IMG/VR virus record: IMGVR_UViG_3300020465_000085
Span: 1 to 25,937 of that record
DNA length: 25,937 bases
Strand: one strand, 5' to 3'
Source: a virus
Below are positions 20,160 to 25,798 of the stretch, piece by piece (the first letter of the stretch is position 1; every line of letters begins with the position of its first letter). Both the position numbers and the translations under genes were made by a program. The notes under the pieces are model-generated. The model had not been told where the DNA came from and did not search any database. It saw only the letters and a list, made by a program, of their open reading frames with translations.

Positions 20160-20981
20160 TCAGCTCCAGTCATCTCCGATTTCGTCTTTGCTAGTTGAGG
20201 CACTCGCAATATCTTGATCAGCTCCATAGTCATCCCGTTTAGTGGGAGGCAAGCCACAAGCTGGTTCTTTTGGTTCTGCTGGCTTCCCTTTGAATGGATC
20301 TCCTTGCTCATACAAAGCAGGCAGCCAGATTGTATCTTTAGATTCAGCCCATGCTTTACTAACGGCAGCAGGTGTTTTTTGTAATAACTCAGGAGTCAAA
20401 GTATAAGAAGTGTCAGTTCCAGTACCTTTTCTTTTTAGTGTGACTTTAAAGTTGTGAATACCTGTGGGATGAGCAAAGTAACTCTCCATAGAAAGAGTAT
20501 CTTCTAAAGATTCACGAAGATCATTCCTGTCGAAAGTAACGATCTTAAATGAACTTTGCTCCAGCAGGTCTGGGTACTTTTCTAAAACATTCAACTTGTT
20601 CGTATTGTTTGCTTTATTGAAGTAAGCAACGAATGAAACGAAGCTTCTTGGGTAGGCAAGATCTTTTTCGGTGTGCTGTCCATAGACAACATTCCTTTTA
20701 TTAGCATCAAAACTAAGTTGGATCTCATCCTTGTAGTTAGAAGGAACTCCCTTATGGAAGGGAAATTTCTTTTGAACTGCACGCTCACCATCTTTAGCTT
20801 GAGTCCAATAACTCTTACCGCTGATGACATGATCTGGGTATTGACCACAGATAATCATCACCGCTTTTTCTCCATCACCAATTCTTGATTGGTCAATGTA
20901 GTTGGTATTAGCAGTTGGCTTATCATCAGCTTTGGTGTTGGCACCAGCGGCTGGTTTGTAATCAGGTGGAAAAAATGACAT
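20160..20981 (-). CDS. Putative phage replication accessory protein with acidic tail
   Basis: This encodes 273 residues from ATG 20981; a TTG four codons upstream is in frame but overlaps the stop of the SSB gene. The central 180 residues are beta-rich with Phe/Tyr/Lys (SFVAYFNKANNT, FKVTLKRKGTGT), compatible with an OB-type or DNA-binding fold. The last residues (DEIGDDWS) resemble the acidic C-terminal tail of the SSB-like neighbour (DDDDQMPTSDW). Such tails recruit partner proteins in SSBs and T4 gp32. It follows the SSB gene directly, so a role in handling ssDNA is likely, but the family is not recognised. It could also be a non-enzymatic scaffold. Confidence 0.65.
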   Translation of the reverse strand: MSFFPPDYKPAAGANTKADDKPTANTNYIDQSRIGDGEKAVMIICGQYPDHVISGKSYWTQAKDGERAVQKKFPFHKGVPSNYKDEIQLSFDANKRNVVYGQHTEKDLAYPRSFVSFVAYFNKANNTNKLNVLEKYPDLLEQSSFKIVTFDRNDLRESLEDTLSMESYFAHPTGIHNFKVTLKRKGTGTDTSYTLTPELLQKTPAAVSKAWAESKDTIWLPALYEQGDPFKGKPAEPKEPACGLPPTKRDDYGADQDIASASTSKDEIGDDWS

Positions 20982-20986
20982 GTGTT

Positions 20987-21703
20987 TTACCAATCAGAAG
21001 TGGGCATTTGGTCGTCGTCATCTGCTACGAACTGGGAATGCTCGTAACCTGATGCGGCTTTTTCTTTTGCTGGATCTGCTTTAGAACCACCAGATCCGGT
21101 CTTATGTGTACGCATCCTGCGAACCTTGATCACTGGGTAAGTGCTACCGTCCTTACTCTTTTCAGTGGTCATCATTCCGTTAATCTCTACCAGTGTTCCT
21201 TTAGGTGCTTTAGCTATACGCTCGCCCCATGAACTTCGACCTGGAGTAGCAGACTTGTAACCTCGAATCCTAAAGAAATCAGAGATCTGTTCCTTCTGCT
21301 TGTAGCGATTAACAACAACGCTACGGCTGCAACTCTTTTCTGCTTCTTTTGTTTCACCGACAAATCTGCCGACGAGAGTTACTTCATTAAAGAATTGCTG
21401 GTCCGTTGCATCACAACAGGCTGAAACCCTGATAATTGGTTTTCCGTCAAGTTCGTGATTTTCTTTCCAACCTGAATCTCCTTTAGAGAAGAGAGTTAGT
21501 TCTCCACTCAAGATGATTAGGTCGTCAGCCTTTTTATTTTTGAGGTGATTGGCTGGTCCCTCTTGGGTTGCAGGTGCTCTAAGTACGACTTCGAAACCTT
21601 CGTTCCCCACAGTTTTTGCGTTGACGACAAGAAATTCTTTGCCGTCAATAACAATTTGACTGGGCTGAGACGCTAGAGCTGCAACAAGAATTGCATTAGA
21701 CAC
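20987..21703 (-). CDS. SSB-like single-stranded DNA-binding protein
   Basis: This encodes 238 residues with a GTG start (21703). Residues 104-199 match the bacterial SSB pattern: FFNEVTLVGRFVGETKE, then DFFRIRGY, WGERIAKAPKGTLVEINGMMTTE, and IKVRRMR. Residues 15-97 have a similar beta-rich look (FLVVNAK, DDLIILSGELTLF) and may be a second OB fold. The C-terminus is an acidic tip (DDDDQMPTSDW) like that of SSBs, which end in Asp-Asp-Ile-Pro-Phe. It binds ssDNA and recruits replication proteins. The start codon lies in an imperfect ACACAAA/TTTGTGT dyad, and a second dyad is 65 bases upstream, so translation or transcription may be autoregulated. Confidence 0.8.
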   Translation of the reverse strand: MSNAILVAALASQPSQIVIDGKEFLVVNAKTVGNEGFEVVLRAPATQEGPANHLKNKKADDLIILSGELTLFSKGDSGWKENHELDGKPIIRVSACCDATDQQFFNEVTLVGRFVGETKEAEKSCSRSVVVNRYKQKEQISDFFRIRGYKSATPGRSSWGERIAKAPKGTLVEINGMMTTEKSKDGSTYPVIKVRRMRTHKTGSGGSKADPAKEKAASGYEHSQFVADDDDQMPTSDW

Positions 21704-21768
21704 AAATTTAAGTTTTGTGTTGGGTTACCAGACACTAGCGTGCTGTGGCATACACGCAAGTATTTTTA

Positions 21769-21784
21769 ACACCATCTATGGTGT
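21769..21784. promoter_or_regulatory. Perfect ACACCAT-CT-ATGGTGT dyad
   Basis: Seven-base arms are separated by two bases, in the 109-bp gap between the clamp stop and the SSB start. No T-run follows on either strand, so it is not a terminator. It could be an operator for the SSB gene or an RNA hairpin in its leader. Confidence 0.5.
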
Positions 21785-21812
21785 AGTGCATACCTGAGCA
21801 ATCACTAAAGAA

Positions 21813-22427
21813 TTATTTTTGTGCGTATTTCTCAAGCCAATACGGGACTTTCGGAACAGGTTCAGCAGTCTGAGGCATAACAAGAATAATTAAATTGTTA
21901 TCGGCTCCTTGAATCCTGAGTGGACCTCCATCAAATGCTGATAAAGAAATTGAGGAATCAAAACTACTTAAAGATTTAATTGCTTTATTTATATAGTTGA
22001 GACCATATCTTCCTGCTGTTGCAGAAGTGGCAGGAGTGTTGCTCCATCTATCCAAGCAACTTTTAATTGCTTTTGAAAGAGGAGCAAAAGCTACTTGAGA
22101 TCTCATTACAGGTACTTCTATGACTTGATTCGCTGTGGTCTTTTTATACGTTGTGACCACTGCCTGATCATTATTGATTTGAATATTCCTATCCCCGGTT
22201 TTAATACCTTTAGTGGCTTTAATTAAATCCTTGCTTGGAATAATACAAGTAGATTCATCTGCTGTTCCAGAGGGATCATAAGCGAGGCAGGCAATATTAC
22301 CCTTATCTGTAGAGGCCAGAAAAACGCCTCCTTCAGGAGCTGGTGTGATCTCGACTGATTGATATGGAGCGAACTGTCCTACGAAGTCAGACGCTACAGA
22401 CAGTAGGGCTGAATTGAAGCTGAGCAT
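21813..22427 (-). CDS. Short DnaN-like sliding clamp
   Basis: This 204-residue protein shows motifs of bacterial beta clamps. GGVFLASTDKGNIA (33-46) corresponds to the ATDGHRLA region, IIPSKDLIKATKGI (62-75) to the VPRKGVIELMRML region, and YGLNYINKAIKSL (141-153) plus GPLRIQGADNNLIILVMPQ (168-186) to the C-terminal end that normally closes with VVMPM. Bacterial clamps have about 366 residues in three domains; here only two fit, as in T4 gp45, which forms a trimer. It would tether a polymerase to DNA. The start ATG has GAGAGAGA upstream. The last residues (VPKVPYWLEKYAQK) are an unusual extension. It precedes the SSB gene, so it belongs to the fork machinery. The homology was made by eye. Confidence 0.7.
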   Translation of the reverse strand: MLSFNSALLSVASDFVGQFAPYQSVEITPAPEGGVFLASTDKGNIACLAYDPSGTADESTCIIPSKDLIKATKGIKTGDRNIQINNDQAVVTTYKKTTANQVIEVPVMRSQVAFAPLSKAIKSCLDRWSNTPATSATAGRYGLNYINKAIKSLSSFDSSISLSAFDGGPLRIQGADNNLIILVMPQTAEPVPKVPYWLEKYAQK

Positions 22428-22626
22428 TGTCTGATCTCTCTCTCATCTCGACTGCTCCAGTAAGATTAGTAACTTTGTTCAACCAACGCAACCTCCATCT
22501 ACAATGAGCTTTTTCTAGATTCTTATTGCCTTCACTAAGTTCCCATGCAGATATCAATGGCTGATAGTTTGGATCAACTGGTTCGTTAGTTAGATAGTTA
22601 ACTAGCAAGGCTCTCTTTCGTAGCAT
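22387..22626 (-). CDS. Small basic hypothetical protein upstream of clamp
   Basis: This encodes 79 residues, basic, with an Arg/Trp-rich centre (HCRWRLRWLNKV). Its 3' 41 bp overlap the clamp gene, and GAGAGAGA (the clamp's ribosome site) lies in its coding sequence. This is typical translational coupling and supports it as a real gene. No family is recognised. The gap upstream (22627-22713) shows nothing convincing. Confidence 0.55.
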   Translation of the reverse strand: MLRKRALLVNYLTNEPVDPNYQPLISAWELSEGNKNLEKAHCRWRLRWLNKVTNLTGAVEMRERSDNAQLQFSPTVCSV

Positions 22627-22713
22627 TCTCTATCTTTTCGTGGATAAATAGACTACCAAGGATTAGTGCTAAGTGTGATTACTTAGCTACTTTTTTGTAG
22701 TAGAATCTCAGAC

Positions 22714-22974
22714 TTAGTTCTCCTTAGCCTCCCTCATAGCCTTTAGAATTTCCCAATCTGCTTTATTTAGCACACGTCGATCTGGGATAAAATCTCCGTT
22801 CTTAGAGAAGATCCATTCCTCAATGATGGCATCAATCCTAGATCGTAGGAATATTGCATCCTCTACTGATACTGTAAAGTTAGGTAAAGGACCGGAGCAA
22901 TCGCAATAAAGTTCATCTGTTACAGCCTTATTGACGTAACCATCTTCTTTGTTGTTGGGAGCAGGAATCGACAT
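22714..22974 (-). CDS. Small hypothetical protein
   Basis: This encodes 86 residues with a mixed composition and two Cys near the N-terminus (YCDCSGPLPNF). Two helices follow (EDAIFLRSRIDAIIEEWIF and NKADWEILKAMREA). The ATG lies two bases after the upstream stop, so the genes are coupled. It has no recognised family. Confidence 0.65.
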   Translation of the reverse strand: MSIPAPNNKEDGYVNKAVTDELYCDCSGPLPNFTVSVEDAIFLRSRIDAIIEEWIFSKNGDFIPDRRVLNKADWEILKAMREAKEN

Positions 22975-22976
22975 GT

Positions 22977-23231
22977 CTATGCGGCAAAATAGGCTTTAAC
23001 TTCTTTGACGTGTTTCTCGTAAACCTTTAGAGGAACTTTGTAAGTATTCAAGGCTTTAGATCGGAAATGGTATTGGTTCTTCTTGGCATCTTGTCTACTG
23101 AGTTCATTAGCAAGACGATCCCTTATTTCTTCAGTTGTCATTTGATCAATAATGTAGTCGTAGGTTTTTAATTTAAGAAGTTGAGTCTGTCCGACCTCTT
23201 TGTCTTTATAAATACGAGTCTCGTGACGCAT
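22977..23231 (-). CDS. Small basic hypothetical protein
   Basis: This encodes 84 residues, Lys/Arg-rich and helical (TTEEIRDRLANELSRQDAKK, then YKVPLKVYEKHVKEVKAYF). Its ATG overlaps the TAA of the upstream gene in a TAATG junction. No family is recognised; basic helices could bind nucleic acid. Confidence 0.65.
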   Translation of the reverse strand: MRHETRIYKDKEVGQTQLLKLKTYDYIIDQMTTEEIRDRLANELSRQDAKKNQYHFRSKALNTYKVPLKVYEKHVKEVKAYFAA

Positions 23232-23440
23232 TAATCATTCTCCTTTGGTAGTTGTGGTGTTTTAACTGCATGCCAAGTCACTTCAATTGGACGGAACCCT
23301 CGTTGCTTAGCATGATATTCAATTTGTGATTGGAATTCTCTAAATAAGAAAGCGAGTGGTGATAGGTTTTGACGACCGTGAAGATTGTCTTGTGGTGTAT
23401 CCGTTTGAACTTGGATACGCATCTCGTAGGTGTAGGACAT
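23231..23440 (-). CDS. Small hypothetical protein
   Basis: The open frame runs to 23647, but its first 69 codons lie over the next gene in another frame and are Arg-rich shadow. I place the start at ATG 23440, five bases after the upstream stop, giving 69 residues. The peptide (MSYTYEMRIQVQTD..., then SQIEYHAKQRGFRPIEVTWHAV) looks like a small alpha/beta protein. No family is recognised. Confidence 0.6.
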   Translation of the reverse strand: MSYTYEMRIQVQTDTPQDNLHGRQNLSPLAFLFREFQSQIEYHAKQRGFRPIEVTWHAVKTPQLPKEND

Positions 23441-23444
23441 TCTT

Positions 23445-23705
23445 CTACGCCGCCTTATCTGGATAGCATTTAAAAGGGTGCTTCCACTCGGACTCTTTTT
23501 CCCAATTTTCGTATTTATCGGGATTGTCTCTGTACTCAACAATGTGGAGTCTACGTCCACGTACCTCCCTCGGAATCTTTTTCTCAAATTTGTACCACGC
23601 TTGATTCTCTGTACAATTTTCGGCATAGAAAAATTCATGGTGTTCATTGGGTTGTTTGTACATAATTTCCCAGTCCGCTACATAAAGACTTTTAGTTCCT
23701 TTCAT
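23445..23705 (-). CDS. Small aromatic-rich hypothetical protein
   Basis: This encodes 86 residues, rich in Trp, Tyr, Phe and Glu. The strand-like start (KSLYVADWEIMYKQP) is followed by FFYAENCTENQAWYKFEKKI and LHIVEYR. It resembles small alpha/beta phage proteins of the type that carry a DpnD/PcfM-like domain, but this is not certain. It starts next to the upstream stop (23705) in a minus-strand run. Confidence 0.6.
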   Translation of the reverse strand: MKGTKSLYVADWEIMYKQPNEHHEFFYAENCTENQAWYKFEKKIPREVRGRRLHIVEYRDNPDKYENWEKESEWKHPFKCYPDKAA

Positions 23706-23938
23706 TAGGATGCAATCGCGGCACCAGAGGCAAGGTCTTTAATGTAGGATCTTTGGGCGATTGTTATTTCTTGTGGGTTACTGAGTCTTTGAACCCAGTA
23801 CTTTCCACTCTTACTTTCAGTCTTGATAATTTTGTAAACACCGTTTTTGTGATAACGATTGCTTGGAAACTTAATGTCTACTAATTGGTTTCTCTGCAGG
23901 AGGACACTCTGAGGAAGCATAGATGTGGTTGATTCCAT
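23705..23938 (-). CDS. Small hypothetical protein
   Basis: This encodes 77 residues from ATG 23938; a longer frame from a TTG at 23989 is less convincing. The centre (VDIKFPSNRYHKNGVYKIIKT, then YWVQRLSNPQEITIA) suggests a small beta-barrel or SH3-like fold. No ribosome binding site is obvious. It ends with a one-base overlap with the next gene. No family is recognised. Confidence 0.55.
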   Translation of the reverse strand: MESTTSMLPQSVLLQRNQLVDIKFPSNRYHKNGVYKIIKTESKSGKYWVQRLSNPQEITIAQRSYIKDLASGAAIAS

Positions 23939-24081
23939 AGATCTAGTGTTATGTGTACTTAAGTATGCAATATGAACGCTAAATATCAACGAGTGTTAGG
24001 AAGTATTACAACCCGTATGCTCAGATAAGTAATATTAGATACAATAAAAGTGTGAATCGTCGGACTTCGGTCGCATGAAAC

Positions 24082-24105
24082 CAACACCAGACGACGGGGG
24101 TGTTG
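24082..24105 (+). promoter_or_regulatory. Leader hairpin before DUF4278-like gene
   Basis: CAACACC (24082-24088) and GGTGTTG (24099-24105) are perfect arms around ten bases, 19 bases before the ATG at 24124. A TACAAT box at about 24042 could be its promoter. The hairpin would lie in the untranslated leader. It may regulate the mini-cassette. Confidence 0.4.
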
Positions 24106-24123
24106 CTTATCAAGAGGACGAAC

Positions 24124-24231
24124 ATGACTAAACGAACGGTCAGGGTTCCAGAGAGAACCACCAATCTTTGCTACAGGGGTATCCCCTACAAGCAAACAAC
24201 TAAGACAGTCAGAGTTCTAGTTAGTAGGTAA
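24124..24231 (+). CDS. DUF4278-like micro-protein
   Basis: This is a 35-residue frame with AAGAGGA about seven bases upstream. It contains YRGIPYK, the core of the cyanobacterial DUF4278 family (Tyr-Arg-Gly-x-x-Tyr), and is otherwise basic (TKRTVRVPERT ... KTVRVLVSR). DUF4278 proteins in cyanobacteria are short, and their function is unknown. It is transcribed against the surrounding minus-strand genes, together with the next frame. It fits in a 24000-24372 stretch bounded by a terminator. Confidence 0.6.
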   Translation: MTKRTVRVPERTTNLCYRGIPYKQTTKTVRVLVSR

Positions 24232-24236
24232 AAGTA

Positions 24237-24323
24237 ATGAACAATCTAGTTTTCATCCGTAAAAGGATGCAACGCAGGAATCGCCTGCTCTCAGCTCAGT
24301 TGCTGATGGTTAAACGTCATTAG
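24237..24323 (+). CDS. Very basic 28-residue micro-protein
   Basis: A short frame begins five bases after the preceding stop; GTAGGTAAAAG lies just before its ATG. Residues (FIRKRMQRRNRLLSAQLLMV) are strongly basic and helical. It ends 13 bases before the terminator hairpin. It was called mainly from its position and the absence of any other gene in the stretch. Confidence 0.4.
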   Translation: MNNLVFIRKRMQRRNRLLSAQLLMVKRH

Positions 24324-24336
24324 TTTTACATCACTT

Positions 24337-24376
24337 AAAGAGCCTTGGACTGCTACTGTTCAGGGCTCTTTTTTAG
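24337..24376 (+). terminator. Strong rho-independent terminator
   Basis: AAAGAGCC (24337-24344) pairs with GGCTCTTT (24364-24371). The stem extends inward through TTGGAC and GTTCAG with two G-T pairs, the loop is seven bases, and a T-run follows (24370-24375). It ends the + mini-cassette 24124-24323. It also lies next to the end of the opposing gene, and it is the only convergent junction here without gene overlap. Confidence 0.85.
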
Positions 24377-24528
24377 TCCTCTGGTCCATCTTTAAACCAT
24401 CCACGGTTTTCTTTAAACCAGTCAAGGGCTTCGTCCTGCTGCCAATCAAACCATTCTTTCCCAATAATCATTTCCAGTGCTTCCTTTTCAGTCTTGCAAG
24501 ATTTGTACTCTTCAGGGTTGAAAGTCAT
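24373..24528 (-). CDS. Small Trp-rich acidic protein
   Basis: This encodes 51 residues. The open frame extends to 24576, but the TAATG junction at 24528 with a GAGGAAAAC site marks the start at MTFNPEEYK. The chain (KEWFDWQQDEALDWFKENRGWF) is rich in Trp, Phe and acidic residues, typical of a small helical phage protein. No family is recognised. It is last in the minus-strand run that starts right of the window. Confidence 0.65.
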   Translation of the reverse strand: MTFNPEEYKSCKTEKEALEMIIGKEWFDWQQDEALDWFKENRGWFKDGPED

Positions 24529-24539
24529 TAGTTTTCCTC
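24526..24539 (-). promoter_or_regulatory. GAGGAAAACTAATG coupling junction
   Basis: On the minus strand GAGGAAAACTAATG codes for Glu-Glu-Asn-stop of the upstream gene while it supplies the ribosome site and start of the next. It fixes the start of the 24373 gene. Near-identical junctions exist at 25058-25071, 25327-25340 and 25785-25798. Confidence 0.8.
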
Positions 24540-24752
24540 TGGTAGTTTTAACGTCCAATCCTTTAGTCCTGACCACGGAAGAGTGGTTGGACCTTCTGTT
24601 CGAGTAGCATCTTCAATCTCAACAAAGATTTCAGCAGGATCACGAACTTCTACACAGAAGCTTTTGATAATAAATTTTGCATGATCAGGTCTAGTAACGG
24701 AAGCACCTACAAGTTTTTGCAGAGCTATCTGTGAATTAGGGTCAAGTTTCAT
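24528..24752 (-). CDS. Small hypothetical protein
   Basis: This encodes 74 residues with a beta-like centre (AKFIIKSFCVEVRDPAEIFVEIED), a Pro-Trp segment and a final Glu-Glu-Asn that forms the coupling junction. Its ATG overlaps the TGA of the upstream gene (ATGA). No family is recognised. Confidence 0.65.
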   Translation of the reverse strand: MKLDPNSQIALQKLVGASVTRPDHAKFIIKSFCVEVRDPAEIFVEIEDATRTEGPTTLPWSGLKDWTLKLPEEN

Positions 24753-25060
24753 TGGTTGTGTCTTGCAGTATCTTCGTTGAAATTAGTTTCAAATTCCAAA
24801 GCCCGAAGAATAAATCCTTGCTTGAATTCCAGCATGTTAACTGCGCTCATTATTTTTTCTACCTCTTGATACCAATCGGAATTTAGAACTTTTTCTTGTA
24901 ATTCTGGTTGAGACTCTAGAAGTTTTTGGAGCGCATCCTTTCTATTCTCTGCTCGAACTTTTTCAGAAGCTTCGAATAGAAATTCAAGATCTTCGACGAT
25001 GCCATCTTTTATGGATCGACTTAGATCAGGGAAGGGGATTACTTTCTTTTCTTTAGTCAT
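24749..25060 (-). CDS. Small helical hypothetical protein
   Basis: This encodes 103 residues, almost entirely helical and charged (IVEDLEFLFEASEKVRAENR, then WYQEVEKIMSAVNMLEFKQ). The ATG is preceded by GAGGAAACCTA, a variant of the junction motif. It overlaps the next gene by four bases. No family is recognised. Confidence 0.65.
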   Translation of the reverse strand: MTKEKKVIPFPDLSRSIKDGIVEDLEFLFEASEKVRAENRKDALQKLLESQPELQEKVLNSDWYQEVEKIMSAVNMLEFKQGFILRALEFETNFNEDTARHNQ

Positions 25061-25071
25061 TAGGTTTCCTC
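25058..25071 (-). promoter_or_regulatory. GAGGAAACCTAATG junction variant
   Basis: This minus-strand ribosome site and start of the 25060 gene has the same layout as its relatives, but the previous stop (25072) lies just before it. The segment is thus kept even where it no longer encodes the end of a protein. Confidence 0.65.
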
Positions 25072-25329
25072 TTAAAGAGCATCATGCCATTTCGTGCCAA
25101 AGGCAGCCATCATTTCTTGATCTGATGGTTCGTCATCAGTCTCGTCTTCTTCTTTTGGTTCTTCGCCTTCGATCAGGTAAACGTCAGACATTTCCCAGTC
25201 AGAACCAGACTCCTCGAAGTAACCACCATCCATTTCACAACCTTTTTTCCAAGCTTCTTCCTTGTTTTTTGCTTCAATCTCTACGAATAAAGTCGTCATT
25301 GAAGTAGCTGTCACTTTGTATTTAGGCAT
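25072..25329 (-). CDS. Small acidic DpnD/PcfM-like protein
   Basis: This encodes 85 residues. The N-terminal half (YKVTATSMTTLFVEIEAKNKEEAWKKG) has the strand-strand-helix pattern of DpnD/PcfM-type domains, where a Lys-x-x-Glu-Ala helix follows the sheet. The second half is a long acidic stretch (GEEPKEEDETDDEPSDQE). A similar N-terminal pattern is seen in the partial gene at 25787. The function of this phage family is not known. The ATG is in a GAGGAAAACTAATG junction with the kinase gene. Confidence 0.65.
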   Translation of the reverse strand: MPKYKVTATSMTTLFVEIEAKNKEEAWKKGCEMDGGYFEESGSDWEMSDVYLIEGEEPKEEDETDDEPSDQEMMAAFGTKWHDAL

Positions 25330-25340
25330 TAGTTTTCCTC
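25327..25340 (-). promoter_or_regulatory. GAGGAAAACTAATG coupling junction
   Basis: This junction ends the kinase gene (Glu-Glu-Asn-stop) and starts the 25072-25329 gene. It is identical over 14 bases to the junction at 24526-24539. Confidence 0.8.
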
Positions 25341-25787
25341 CATAACGGTGAGTAGTTGTTTGAATCCTTCGTCTTTACTTGGTGGTTCTAAACGTAGACT
25401 TGTGTTCATGGAATAAATGATATGCCTAGGTACTGATCTTGACCTGCGTTGGTTTCTTCTGTAACAAGTGTCCACGTTAGTTTGAAAGTAATAACCTGTC
25501 CAACTAATACGCTCATCAAGATCTAGCAGTACCTTTCTATGTGCCCTTATGCAATGAGTTGCGTCAACAATAACGCTTTGACCTTTAGATACATTCTTTA
25601 AGATCTGCTCATGTAGAACTGCTTCGATTTCTTTCCATTCTCCTTGGACTGCTTCTAATCCATAGAGTTGCTTTCTAATCTTGTCAGTTGAAATAACCAC
25701 AGCTTTTTTAGCTACAGCCAATTCCTTGCTTGCTGTTGTCTTGCCACTAGCTGGAAGACCGATGAGTAAATAACAATTAGTAGTCAT
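25329..25787 (-). CDS. P-loop kinase of the polynucleotide-kinase type
   Basis: This encodes 152 residues. Walker A is GLPASGKTT at about 9-17, followed by VVISTDKIRKQLYG (the Asp/Arg region typical of T4 polynucleotide kinase and AAA_33 kinases) and SVIVDATHCIRAHRKVLL with a catalytic Asp. The C-terminal part has NVDTCYRRNQRRSRSVPRHII, a likely lid with Arg residues. Such kinases in phages phosphorylate 5' ends of RNA or DNA, and some related ones act on nucleotides or modified bases. It is shorter than T4 Pnk and lacks the phosphatase domain. Start and stop lie in coupling junctions with both neighbours. Confidence 0.85.
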   Translation of the reverse strand: MTTNCYLLIGLPASGKTTASKELAVAKKAVVISTDKIRKQLYGLEAVQGEWKEIEAVLHEQILKNVSKGQSVIVDATHCIRAHRKVLLDLDERISWTGYYFQTNVDTCYRRNQRRSRSVPRHIIYSMNTSLRLEPPSKDEGFKQLLTVMEEN

Positions 25788-25798
25788 TAGTTTTCCAT
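25785..25798 (-). promoter_or_regulatory. GATGGAAAACTAATG-type coupling junction
   Basis: The upstream partial gene ends Met-Glu-Asn-stop and its TAA overlaps the ATG of the kinase gene. The ribosome-site part is GGA and not GAGGA, a small variant of the recurring junction. Confidence 0.7.

Noticed and set aside
23441-23647. N-terminal extension of the gene at 23231
   Set aside because: The extension is Arg-rich and lies over a better-looking gene in another frame; the start at 23440 follows that gene's stop.
23986-24195. 69-codon minus frame opposite the DUF4278-like gene
   Set aside because: The opposite strand has a ribosome site, a recognisable YRGIPY core and a terminator; the minus frame has no motif and looks like its shadow.
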